Source: Deroplatys truncata
Taxonomy: Eukaryota; Arthropoda; Insecta; Mantodea; Mantidae
NCBI GenBank assembly: GCA_030765065.1
Contig: CM060979.1
Location: 13,483,001-13,547,000, forward strand
Direction: 5' to 3'
Length of the DNA stretch: 64,000 nt
Under the pieces are notes generated by a model, which saw only the letters and a list, made by a program, of their open reading frames with translations, was not told where the DNA came from and ran no database searches. The translations under genes were made by a program, and so were the position numbers. Positions 54,474 through 64,000 of this stretch are shown piece by piece (positions within the stretch are counted from its first letter, which is position 1; each line of letters begins with the position of its first letter).

Positions 54474-55884
54474 GTGCCAAAGGTGTCCAGTGCTCGATTT
54501 ATTGTTCTGGCTGAGGAATTCAAACAAGATTTCATAGACACTGATGGAACTGTTATGCGACGTACTGTTTGTGATTCAGGAATTTCGTTAGATGAAAAAC
54601 ACCAGCGAGATCGCATCAAACAACACATTTCCAGCTCTAAGCCTCAAATGAACAAGACTCTTCAAGCAAACAAATCACGGCAACCTCTATTACGAAATGC
54701 GTTTCAACAGAGTTCTTCAAAAAGTAAAAATTTGAAGGAATTAAACATTGATTTGTGTGCAGCTCTTACATAAGCAGGAATTCCACTCAATAAGGTGAAC
54801 CATCCAGCCTTCAAGGGATTTCTTGAAAAAATACATAAAGATGAGAGTACTTTAAGAAAAAACTACATGGAGCCTGTTTACCAAGAAACCATAGAAAGAA
54901 TCAAGGAGAAAGTGTCCGATTGCAAAGTGGGAATCATTGTGGATGAAACCATAGACTCAATGGAACGATATGTTTTCAACATTTTAGTTTTTCTCTTAGG
55001 GGAGAAAGTTAAGCCCATGTTGTTAAACATCCACGAGCTGCAGAAAGCCAATGTCAGTACAGTAATGCAATCCATTATGGACTTCTGCCAAAAACTCTGG
55101 CCTACTGGTATCGAGTTTGAAAAACTTCTTGTTGTTACGGACGAGGCTCCATACATGGTTTCAGCTGTTAACCAATTGAAACCTATATTTCCCAGCTTGA
55201 AGCATGTGACATGCTTGGCTCATGCCCTTCACGGGGTTTGTGAATCCATAAGGAACGAATATGACATCGCAAATCAATTCGTCTCTGCCCTGAAGAAGAT
55301 TCTACTGAAAGCTCCAGCTTGTTTACTACAGGGAAATCACTGGCCTACCCCTTCCAAATTTCCCGGTCATTACTCGCTGGGGATCTTGGATTGAGTGTGC
55401 TGCTATGTTGTGTGAGAATTTTGACAAAATTAAAGAGTTTGTGCTTTCTTTGGGTCCATCCGACGCAGGTGCAATTTCCAAGGTACAGCAACTTCTGTTA
55501 CCGGAGAAAATACATAATTTGAAGATAGAACTATATTGTGTCCATAGTTACAAGTACCTGTCTGCAGCTATTGAACGATTGGAAAAACAAGGTCTGAATA
55601 AGGAAAACCAATGGGATATTTTTATTTCCGTGAGGGAGCAGTTAGATGGCTTTGCCAAAGACAAACTTGAGTCCAGTCTTCAGAAGAATCCAGACATTGA
55701 GGAAGTTGCATTCCGAGTGAATACAAGGTGTGCCCCACTGGTGTCTGTGGATGTTGAAAGAAGCTTTAGCATCTACAAAGACATTCTATCTCCTAATAGA
55801 AACAGACTTACTTTTAAAAATGTGGAGATGCTTAATGTCTTGAAGTACAACTGCTTTATGTTTTTTCCTTCTTTTGATGAGTGA
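54474..55884 (+). pseudogene. hAT transposase with CGGBP1-like N-terminus
   Basis: MPKVSSARFIVLAEEFKQDF starts a zinc-binding N-terminal domain of the type shared with CGGBP1-like hAT proteins, although its Cys/His set looks incomplete. The catalytic part has GIIVDETIDSMERY with the first Asp, LLVVTDEAPYM, and CLAHALHGVCE. The C-terminal dimerisation part has SVDVERSFSIYKDILSPNR with the Glu. An in-frame TAA after DLCAALT (54771-54773) and a frameshift near 55350, just before ITRWGSW-like sequence, are the lesions seen. The two long pieces are otherwise well kept. Inactive as read. Confidence 0.8.
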
Positions 55885-55983
55885 TAATTTGATGTACTTG
55901 TTTGTAGTTCAATAAATTAGAATAGAGGAAAGAGAAATCGTTGAATTAGTTAAGAGAATGCACAACTGAAATTAACCCAAAAC

Positions 55984-55986
<3 letters not shown>

Positions 55987-56014
<28 letters not shown>
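55987..56014. repeat. A28 homopolymer run
   Basis: An uninterrupted run of about 28 A inside the 3' region of the hAT element. The related 1198-bp element has a shorter A run at the corresponding place (about 47984-48000). Confidence 0.9.
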
Positions 56015-56015
<1 letters not shown>

Positions 56016-56754
56016 TGTTCCCAAAAAATTCTCCATTGCTTGTAGTTTTAGAATCCACTTTTATTTTTGACCTAGCGAACACTTCAGGGTCGTTACAAGA
56101 CTTTTCAAATACCCTTGCGCATTCGGTTGCTAGCTGTTTATATTTTTAAAACTTCATTTTAAGGCCTTTCTTATTTTCAGCATTTCTCCACATTCAAAAT
56201 CTTCCACACGATGTAGTTTTCATCCATTCATATTGACATTTTTTATGCTTATTTCAAAAACCCAAATAAATAAAACTGTCATATTTTTTCTGTGTAATGA
56301 ATAGTTTTTGCGCTACTAATGTTTGAAGATAACAATGTATACAAAAAATGTAAATACAAAGCTGCAAAACTTTATTTTCTCTTAAACTTAGAATGGTAGA
56401 AAAAAATTATATAACAAATTTGTAGTTCCTTGACATAGAAGCAACATAAGATTGTTTTTAAACAGCATCATGTGTTGCATTTTGTATATACCCATAATTT
56501 TATATTTTGAAAATTAATGAATTGAAAACTAATTAAGATTTTGGATTGAAATTCACAAAACAATTATATCTAAAGAAGACTGACATGTGGTTAAAATTTC
56601 AGACCAATTAATTGGATAATTTATAAAATAGCAATTTCAGTTGTGCATCCCCTTAAATAAACCAGCACCTTATAGTCCCTTTTTTTCACGCTATTTGAGC
56701 ACCTTTTCCCTTCCTTTTTTCATCTGAAATTTGCATATAAAAATCCTAACCCTG

Positions 56755-58349
56755 CTGATCAGTTTCATGTAGGTAGTATGAATACGATTTGAAACAACAG
56801 CTAGTTTTTGTCAGCCATTTACGCTGTTAGTGAACATGATTTCTTGCAATCTGACTTCGCAGCATGAAAGATCACTTCGGAAACTATACGAAAATGTATC
56901 AAATTCAATTTTGTCCATTAGATTTCATTCGTAAGAATTATTTTTCGCGATTTCTCCAGTATACACTCTACCTTTAGATCCAATAAGCATACAACAAAAT
57001 CTTTTAAAACCTTTAAGCATTTCGTAGGCCAACTGCTTAAAAATTAAAGCCGCTATAGGAGACAAAAAATTCCACATTAGGGTTACACTGTGATATAATC
57101 ATTAAATCTCTTCTCTGAACATTATTGTAAGTGCTTGAATAAAAGCAGAAATCGCAATTTAATTGTGATAAATTGTGACGAAATTTTAAAGATATTATCG
57201 AAAAAGGTTGTGAATGATCTTTAAAGGTATCATCTAATAGCCATGGACCTTCAGAAAGCATTTTCCACTCTAAGCTAAAGGTATGCAGCGAAAGAAGCGT
57301 TTAATCAGTGTTGCCAACTAAAGTATGGAATAATTTTCCAAAAGAACGGATTTATTTCCGTTATCCCCTGGTATTTACGCTGTTTTAGTGTATATAGTAT
57401 TTTTGTTTACCTGTTTATTGACGTATATTAAACCTGCAAGTATAAAAGAATCACAGAAAACAAAAAGATTATTGCAGGCTTCGATATTACGGTTTGGGGG
57501 TACTTTGAGCGCCCCTTACGTAAGCCCTAGGTGATAAGATTAAAATTCTTTACAGAGGCTCTGGTGGGCAGAGACCGACCCACGACCGATATTCCTTGGA
57601 ATGCATTATCGATGCGTGCGCCGTCTATGGCGATCGACGTTAACCGTTGTAAAAATGGCGCGTCTGTTTGAAACTGTGACGAAATAGATTACAAAGCAAT
57701 TTTTTTCCGATTAAAAGAAATGCAAATTCGCGTTCTTTTATGAAAACTGATATTCACGTTACCGCAATTTAAAAAAATAAGGTGTTTTACACACATCAAC
57801 TTAACCAGCAGCAGAAGTCAGGAGACAGCCTTCCATTCATGGTCAGTAATGTAGAAGTTTATAATATTGTTTATTGTGCAAGATTATCCTGAATTATTAT
57901 AAATAATCTAGCCATTTGCAGTATATAATCTTTACTAAAAACATTAAACATTATTTTTATTGTATAAGAAAGAAGCTACAATGATGTGCTTTTAATTCCA
58001 AAGTATCTTAATAGTGAGTCACATTTAGAACACTAACACCATTCTCATTATTTTGAACTTGAACATGTTTGACAATTGCCTCCATATTTAGTACATGTCC
58101 GACTGGTTCGTGGTCATGTGATTGTATCTTTGTTATGTGTCATTTTGCAAAGGTGAAACATACTTCCAGAGACGATTTGACAGCAGCAGGTCTAATTCAT
58201 TAGCTGATCTTTTGTTTTACGAGTTTTTTTGGGGTATCTAGTTCAGCCGAGTATCTGCTGGGTTTCAATACTTAATATCATGGTTAGTCGACCAAAAGTG
58301 ATGTGACATAGCAGATTTCTTTGTTTATATTTTAATTATCTCATGTTCC
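56755..58349. other. No recognisable gene
   Basis: An AT-rich stretch with no coding motif. A GC-richer patch at about 57500-57670 (words such as ATTATCGATGCG and GGCGATCGACG) has no match elsewhere in the window. Confidence 0.4.
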
Positions 58350-58746
58350 GATTATAAATATTTTTTAGGAAGCACAGTGAAGTGAATTCATAACAACTGA
58401 ATAAAGAAACACAACTTCACTAATTTCCATTTGAAAAACTTACAAATTTCAGGACATGTTTCAAAGGCAACTTGCCTTCATTCTCAATTTTGATCGACTG
58501 CCGATTCATCTAATTTCTGTGGGGGCTGATTTCTCGGTTTTATAAATTCATGTTGAGATTTGGTTCATTGGATGTATAAAATTTATACCCAGTGCTACCT
58601 CTGTGACTCTTCATAAGTAATTTCTCCCAAATAGTTTTTTGGCGACTTGACAATTTTGCTTCCTCCATGAAACCAAAAATGAAAGGCTTCCCTATATGTT
58701 TGTATTTAATATGCTTCATGTGCTCTTTGAATTTTGTTTCTAGGTA
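58350..58746 (-). mobile_element. Penelope-like element, 3' end
   Basis: The minus strand reads RYLETKFKEHMKHIKYKHIGK, which is the second half of a Penelope-like GIY-YIG endonuclease. A hairpin region near 58505-58450 (ATGAAGGCAAGTTGCCTT...GAAACATG) and GAAATTAGTGAAG follow, paralleling 10690-10760. The copy is cut on its 5' side by the TTTA repeat. Confidence 0.6.
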
Positions 58747-58749
58747 CCT

Positions 58750-58751
58750 TT

Positions 58752-58810
<59 letters not shown>

Positions 58811-58811
58811 T
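58750..58811. repeat. (TTTA)n microsatellite
   Basis: About 15 perfect units. It separates the Penelope-like fragment from copy 3 of the 0.83-kb repeat. Confidence 0.95.
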
Positions 58812-58853
58812 GTCCAAGAATGGAAGTAAAAGTAATACATAACAATAAAAAAT

Positions 58854-59671
58854 TCTGATGTGTTACACTCACATGACTTTCCCTACTCTTGTACAATCTA
58901 TTTTTACAAACGCTTATTCTCCATATGCTTCATGTTAATCTTATTGCTAATTTTCTTGTAGGTGCAAGGGGAATATGGTAGGCTTTAAGCGATATTCAAA
59001 TATTTTAAGAGCCGGTTGCTATGTGGCGCATTCCATTCTCTGTCCAGGACATAAAAAAATAAATAATGAATTCCCATTTGAGAAAAAAGTATAAGTATTG
59101 GAAAATTTCAGGGAATAACAAGCAATACCTCAAAAATGGTTCACTCAATAAAAAAATGTATATGGCATAAATTGTGTATTTTAACGCGATCTACAATTTT
59201 TGTGTAGTAAAATTTTGTCTCTCTCTTATGGTTTACCAGTTATGCAGAAGTCGTTCACAATGAAGAATACTTTTGGAGACATTCCCAGAAAATTCAAGAT
59301 ATACATTTTATTTGTCATGAAAGAATCTTAAATATATGATATTTTAATCAAAATCCTTAGAGCTATTTTTGAGAAAATTAAAATTTTCAAAAAATGTTCC
59401 ATGTAAAGGGTAATCTGGGGTAGGGGAATTTTCTTGAAAACCTTCGTGTCGCAACTCTGGAAGATACTGAACCTAAATACCAAGTTTGGTGTTTATCCGA
59501 CTGTTTGTTTCTGAGTTATGTTGTTCACAGACACACACAGACATGTTTCTAAAAATGCTTTTTTTGGATTCAGGGGGTCTCAAAACATATATTTCCGGTG
59601 AAATCTCGGTATTGAATTTTTGGGTGGAATACAATACTTCCCCTACTTACTGTACGTAGTAGAGAAAGTAA
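58854..59671 (+). repeat. 0.83-kb repeat family, copy 3
   Basis: It starts TCTGATGTGTTACACTCAC and ends ACGTAGTAGAGAAAGTAA. It is very similar to copy 1 along its length and is followed by an A run. Confidence 0.75.
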
Positions 59672-60437
59672 AAAAAAAAGGGGGTAGAATTTGGGTTTCA
59701 TAGGAAAATTACACATAAAAGAACTACATAAACAACAAGAGTTACAGTCCACAACAGCACAAACAGGCCACACATAGGTAAACAAGAACAAGAAGAAATA
59801 TGATCAGAAGTGGTACCAAGATTTGATATGCTACATTCACATGACTTTCTATACCTGCTCTTCTACAAGCTATTCTGTTAAGATAAACATTTGCAGAAAT
59901 GCTTTTATTACACATTTTGTTATAGGTACAAAGAGAATACAGTAGAATTAAGCGATAGTCAAATCTTTTAAAAGCATTAAAACATATGATGGATTTGAAA
60001 CTTGATTCTTTTTCTTGGCCACAAGAAAAATCTAATAATATAGCAGCTGAATAAAAAAGTATTTGACAATTCAAGCCAATAATACACAATACCTCTGAAG
60101 TGGTTAGTGCCACAAAAATTGATTTGATATAAATTGTGTGTTTTAACATCTGTGTATTTTGTGAAGGAAGTTTTCGTCTTGTCTCTTATGATTTACAAGT
60201 TATACAAAATTCATGACAAGAATGATGATGATTTCTCAGTATTCATAAAGTTTAAGATATATAGATTGTCATACAAATATCTTTTAAATAAAAATTGTTA
60301 AGAGCCATTTTTAATAAAATAAGAATATAAGGAAGGTTTTTTCTGTAAAAGGTAGTTTAGGGTGGGGTGAAAATCTTCATGTCACATCCCTGAAAGATAC
60401 TGAACTTAAAATACCAAGTCCGGAGTCATGCTGTTCT

Positions 60438-60507
60438 CACACACACACACACACACGCACGCGCGCACGCACGCACACACACACTCTCTCTCTCTCTCTC
60501 TCTCTCT
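60438..60507. repeat. (CA)n-(CG/CA)n-(CT)n microsatellite
   Basis: A compound simple repeat inside copy 4, where the other copies have only a short ACACAC run. It therefore expanded locally. Confidence 0.9.
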
Positions 60508-60532
60508 TTGGAATCAGGGGCCTTGAAACATG

Positions 60533-61690
60533 GGGTTCTAGGATTAGCACAAAATTGGATAGAATCATACTTGAAAAATAGAACACAGTGTGTGTGGAAC
60601 TAAATCATAGAAATAGCAGTGGTACAGTAAACAAAGTCAAATCAAATTTTCAAATGGTGAAGCAAGGTGTTCCACAAGGTTTTAAGTTAGGGCCATTTTT
60701 GATTTTAGTTTACGTGAATGATATATTTGAAGTAATACAAAGAAAAGGAGGTATTGCAATCGGGTATGCTGATGATATGACTATAATAATTAGAGATAAA
60801 ACAGCAACAAGGTTGGAAGCTAAAGCTAAGACATTAATCAAAATAATACAACATCATTATTTAAATCTAAATATGATATTAAACAGCTTGGATAAATTTT
60901 GAAATAAGGAAATGCAGTAAAAATGATATAAAAATTGAAATAGAGGGAGAAACAATACCAGAAATAAAACATACAAAATTCCTAGAGGTAATAATAGATA
61001 AACGTTTGAACTGGAAACCATACATAGCGCACATAGCCAAAGAAATAAACAAAGGCATTTTTATATTGAATCAAGTGAGACAAAATATGGACAGTGAGAC
61101 ATTAAAACAGGTATACTATGCATTTATGTATGCACACAAAGTATGGGATCACGGTATGGGGTAATATTACAGCAACTGAAGTAAAAAGGATATTTAAATT
61201 ACAAAAAAAGGCAATTAGAAAAATGGCAAAAATAAATAGTAGACAGTTGTGCAGATTGAATTTCAAACAATACAGTATTTTAACTGTTACTTGCCTCTAT
61301 ATATATATGAAACAATAAAGATTATTTTACAGGAAATAGACGAATCAAGAAATAAAGGTATTCACATGCATAATTTAAGAAACAATGAGCACTACTTCAG
61401 AACTGTATATAGGGGTACATTAAACAAACGTAGTAGTAAGAGTATGGGAAGGCAACTGTACAATAAGCTACCTGAAGAAATAAAAGCAATTAATAGAATA
61501 GAACTTAAATTAAAGAAAATAAAAACATATTTAATAACAAATGTTTTTATAGCCTGGAGGAATTCAAGTGTGGAGTTGTATAGGAGTAGATAAACATTGT
61601 ATATATGTAAATTTATTGTATTACATTATATCACACAGTTGACGTGTCCCTAAAATGATGTATTTAAAGGATGAATAAAAGTATCTTATC
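60533..61690 (+). mobile_element. LINE J: 5'-truncated LINE nested in the 0.83-kb repeat
   Basis: It opens inside the RT: CVELNHRNSS, then VKQGVPQGFKLGPF and YVNDIFEV, and the catalytic GYADDMTIII (about 60770), in frame 60588-60902. The thumb is in a shifted frame. A C-terminal end DESRNKGIHMHNLRNNEHYF and LYNKLPEEIKAINR follows (61249-61593). GAATAAAAG lies near the 3' end. Frameshifts near 60895, 61140 and 61300. The insertion point is exact because the host repeat has intact sister copies. Confidence 0.7.
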
Positions 61691-61760
61691 TTCCAGTGAA
61701 ATCTCAACATCAAACTTTTTGGGTGGAATAAAATACTTCCTCTTACCTGTAGGTGTGTGC

Positions 61761-62203
61761 AAGTCTGGCTCAAAGTGGGGGTTAAGTGGTACCACCACCC
61801 AGGGTGGCAAAATCTTAAACATAAACAAAAATGACAGAAATACAAATTATGCTTAAAATCTAGCAACTTTCTGTTATGAAACTGGTGATGAAGTGCTAGA
61901 GTTGGTCACTTTGGATGCGACCCTTATTGTTGATCGTCAAAACATCCCATGCACAGGGATGTTCAACAGTAAGCGTCATGTTTATAGACAGGAGTGTTTC
62001 AAACCAATAGCTTTAGCTTATTTGCTAACATTAGTGACTCGTGTACCTCTCAGGTCAGTTATTGCCCTAGTGGTATCCTGGAGGCCAAGCTTGTTTTTGT
62101 CTTCAGTTACTTCTTGTGTTGTTAGCTTACTTTGTTGGCAACTACTGCTTTTATCTCTAAGACAGATTCAACTGGACAACTTTGAATCGAATGCAATAAG
62201 AAG
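61761..62203 (+). other. No recognised gene; one open + frame
   Basis: The + frame from about 61880 reads DEVLELVTLDATLIVDRQN and stays open into the SINE. The words look coding, but I do not recognise a family. Confidence 0.25.
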
Positions 62204-62580
62204 AAGGCGGCACAGTGGCCGAGTGGTTAGACCACTTGCCTCTCACCTAGGTGGCCCGGGTTCAATCCCAGGGACCTGCATGTGGGATTTGTGGTGGAAA
62301 AGCGGTGTCTGGACAGCTTTTCTCCGAGTTCTCCGGTTTCCCCCGCCATTTATTCCACCAACTGCTCCATCATTGCCTTTCCTTTCATCCATTTCACCAT
62401 TTCATTTCATCTACTTCCTTCCTCCCATACCAGGCGTCAGCTAATCACCCATCCTGGATATTCTGTCTGATCCACGAGTGTCTGCTCCTCGACGGGCCTC
62501 TGACCCCAGACAGCTGCCTGTAAGTTCTGGGGGGTGTAAGTCCTACATACGGAGGAGGTTAAACAGAGAAAGAAGAAGAA
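62204..62580 (+). mobile_element. tRNA-derived SINE
   Basis: A head of about 80 nt carries a pol III A box (TGGCCGAGTGG, 62217-62227) and a B box (GGTTCAATCCC, about 62259-62269), like a tRNA-Ser/Leu type. A body of about 270 nt and a GAA-rich tail (AAGAAGAAGAA) follow. A perfect 11-bp target duplication GCAATAAGAAG lies at 62193-62203 and 62581-62591. It is a young-looking, complete copy, and the pol III promoter boxes are intact. Confidence 0.85.
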
Positions 62581-62591
62581 GCAATAAGAAG

Positions 62592-63480
62592 ACACATCTA
62601 TGACTTCTACATCCAAAATGAGCATCCTCGCACATGCAAAGTTATTTCTTCACTTAAGAAAGCAGCTCTATGAACAAGGACCTCCATGATGTCGGATTCG
62701 AGCTCAAGACAGTAAATCAGAGAAAAATAATACTCAAAAGATCTGATATTGTAGCCCTAAGAGCATTATTTTTAAGATAAACACACAATAAGAATTTGAG
62801 GGAAGTGGTAGGGTTAGTTAAAACATGGTTAAATACCAGTGTTAACGTATCAAAGGGCTGGACTGAAGACAATTGAAAGCTCAAGTCACCCGCAAGATTT
62901 TATTGCCCATGCAGGGACATCTCGTTTAGCAGGCACCTACTGCCCTTCAATTCGAGATCTGGGGATTACCATGAAGGCATTAACCATGACCATTTCTACA
63001 GATGGTTTAAGGATCAGTTACTGCTTAACATTCCATGTTATTGTCGTGGAAACAATGCCCATGCCACATGGTCCAGATAGGTAAGTGCACAGTAACGGCA
63101 ACACTAATTAGTACAAAATAAGAGCGGCTCACTAGCCATAATGGGACATGTAACCTACAATGAAATAAGGGGAGTTTATTAACTTCCGTTACTTATAAAT
63201 GAAAATAAGCCCATCTAGATTATTAAATGGTGCAATAGACCATCAAGTGTATTTTCATTTTGTGGGCATTTTTTTTTTTTCTAAAACTTTGGTAGATAAT
63301 TTGGACTTAATATGCAGAGAAGTTTGTTAAATACTTCATTTACGCTGGGGCTGTACTGGTGCAAGCTAGCTGAAGAAATAAACAGCAGCTAGAGTTCAGT
63401 GGCCAGAATAGCGTATCAAGAATTTCCTGATGTGGCTTCGTTTGTTGTTTACAGCAATCCTGCCGTGAAACATTTATAAC
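62592..63480. other. No recognisable gene
   Basis: Neither strand shows a motif I know. The 81-codon + frame at 62839-63084 has no recognisable domain. Confidence 0.35.
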
Positions 63481-63919
63481 GCAAAGCATCCTAACTGTAG
63501 TTTCACTCTATGTGTTTAAAACCATTACACTTGTTAAAGATAGAAAGCAATTTAACATACTCAATAAAGACTGTCATTCATTCATACGATACGAGAAGAG
63601 CAAACCATTACCATAGGGTGAGCACGAATAAAACTCAAACTAATAAGGACCCATATAAAATGGGAGCTATATTATATAATAAATTACCATGTGCAATTAA
63701 GAATACCAGAGATTCAAAATTTAAAACTGTCCTAAAATATTTCCTGATAGAGAAATGCTTGTGTAATATTACTGAATTATAATGGATATGTGTACATATG
63801 TAAATATTAAGTAAATTGTTTTGTATAGCTATAATTGACAGTGTTAGATGCTCTTGTAAGAGTCTATTGACTGCAATAAAGTTATTAGTTATTCATCATC
63901 ATCATCATCATCATTATTA
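63481..63919 (+). mobile_element. LINE K: 3' end
   Basis: The + frame 63510-63782 reads IHSYDTRRANHYHRVSTNK, then GAILYNKLPCAIKN and VLKYFLIEKCL, the same C-terminal end as at 24.7, 51.6 and 61.4 kb. It ends with AATAAAG and an (ATC)n run at about 63895-63914. Only the last 90 codons remain, and they are open. Confidence 0.6.
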
Positions 63920-64000
63920 TATCAACTTCTATGAATCATCCTAAAGGATACCTCAACACTTAATAGACATCATTTAACTCTGGGGTGAACATGAGTTTTG

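Larger units (their letters stand above)
53850..56754 (+). mobile_element. hAT transposon, autonomous-type but decayed
   Basis: The right end TAAAAATCCTAACCCTG (ending 56754) is the terminal repeat also seen in the 1198-bp element. The left end near 53850 (CAGGGCAAAAAGGGCTAAG) is only a partial match, and no 8-bp duplication was found, so the left limit is approximate. It contains a BED-type and hAT transposase gene at 54474-55884, then a long 3' region with an A28 run (55987-56014). Confidence 0.65.
59822..61760 (+). repeat. 0.83-kb repeat family, copy 4, split by LINE J
   Basis: It starts TTGATATGCTACATTCAC. The left part runs to about 60532 (GGGGCCTTGAAACATG) and the right part resumes at about 61691 (TTCCAGTGAAATCTC), which are adjacent in copies 1 and 3. 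This is the most diverged long copy and so probably the oldest. Confidence 0.6.

Noticed and set aside
58667-58858. An ORF with FIYLFIYLFIY repeats
   Set aside because: It is the translation of the TTTA microsatellite.
62204-62285. A functional tRNA gene
   Set aside because: The pol III boxes are present, but the unit continues for another 300 bp, ends in a GAA-rich tail and is flanked by an 11-bp target duplication, so it is a SINE head.
1-64000. CRISPR arrays, operons or prophage
   Set aside because: No regularly spaced direct repeats with unique spacers and no bacterial-type gene clusters. Spliced transposon genes and target duplications fit a eukaryotic genome.

Overview
The window looks like gene-poor eukaryotic DNA, most likely from an insect. 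It holds DD34D mariner, PIF/Harbinger, pogo/Tigger and hAT DNA transposons, jockey-clade LINEs, other LINEs, Penelope-like elements, LTR fossils and one tRNA-derived SINE. Introns, TA and 8-bp target duplications and AATAAA signals fit an animal genome. I recognise no certain single-copy host gene and no bacterial features. The insect assignment is inference from the transposon families.

Region 1 (about 1.5-21.4 kb) is one very large, decayed PIF/Harbinger transposon. Its HARBI1-like DDE transposase exon is on + (1765-2451). Its Myb/SANT-like partner gene is on - and is spread over at least five exons (20931 down to 7675). A terminal repeat with a TTA target copy is seen at the right end. The element has been swollen by later insertions: a mariner (2636-4098), LTR fossils (about 5390-6841, 8336-9122, 9491-10538, 16983-17887, 18474-19482), a Penelope-like piece with a GIY-YIG endonuclease (about 10690-11560), a LINE (12085-14400) and a pogo-like element (14580-16788).

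Region 2 (21.4-25.3 kb) holds a LINE whose ORF1 carries a coiled coil and an SGNH esterase-like domain, an unassigned coding remnant, and a LINE 3' fragment.

Region 3 (25.28-43.61 kb) is the most striking part. Four LINEs (called A, B, F and C here) lie head-to-tail on the - strand. The 7-bp motif GTCTCCG sits at the 5' boundary of A, F and C and again just after the tail of A. LINE A is gag-only, LINE F is nearly complete, and LINE C is long and still has a collinear ORF2. LINE C was later invaded by LINE D (12-bp target duplication) and by a small LTR element (4-bp duplication). The left flank of the array carries CCAAT, CACCC and TATA boxes. This suggests repeated insertion at one preferred site near a transcription start.

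Region 4 (43.7-64 kb) is a mosaic: LINE fragments on both strands, a 1.2-kb non-autonomous hAT with a perfect 8-bp target duplication and its fuller relative at 53.8-56.75 kb, an inverted second copy of the 18.5-kb LTR, at least five copies of an unnamed roughly 0.83-kb repeat, a second Penelope-like end, simple repeats and a SINE with an 11-bp target duplication. Almost every coding frame is broken. The main exception is the RT part of LINE C (32705-35158, 817 codons open).
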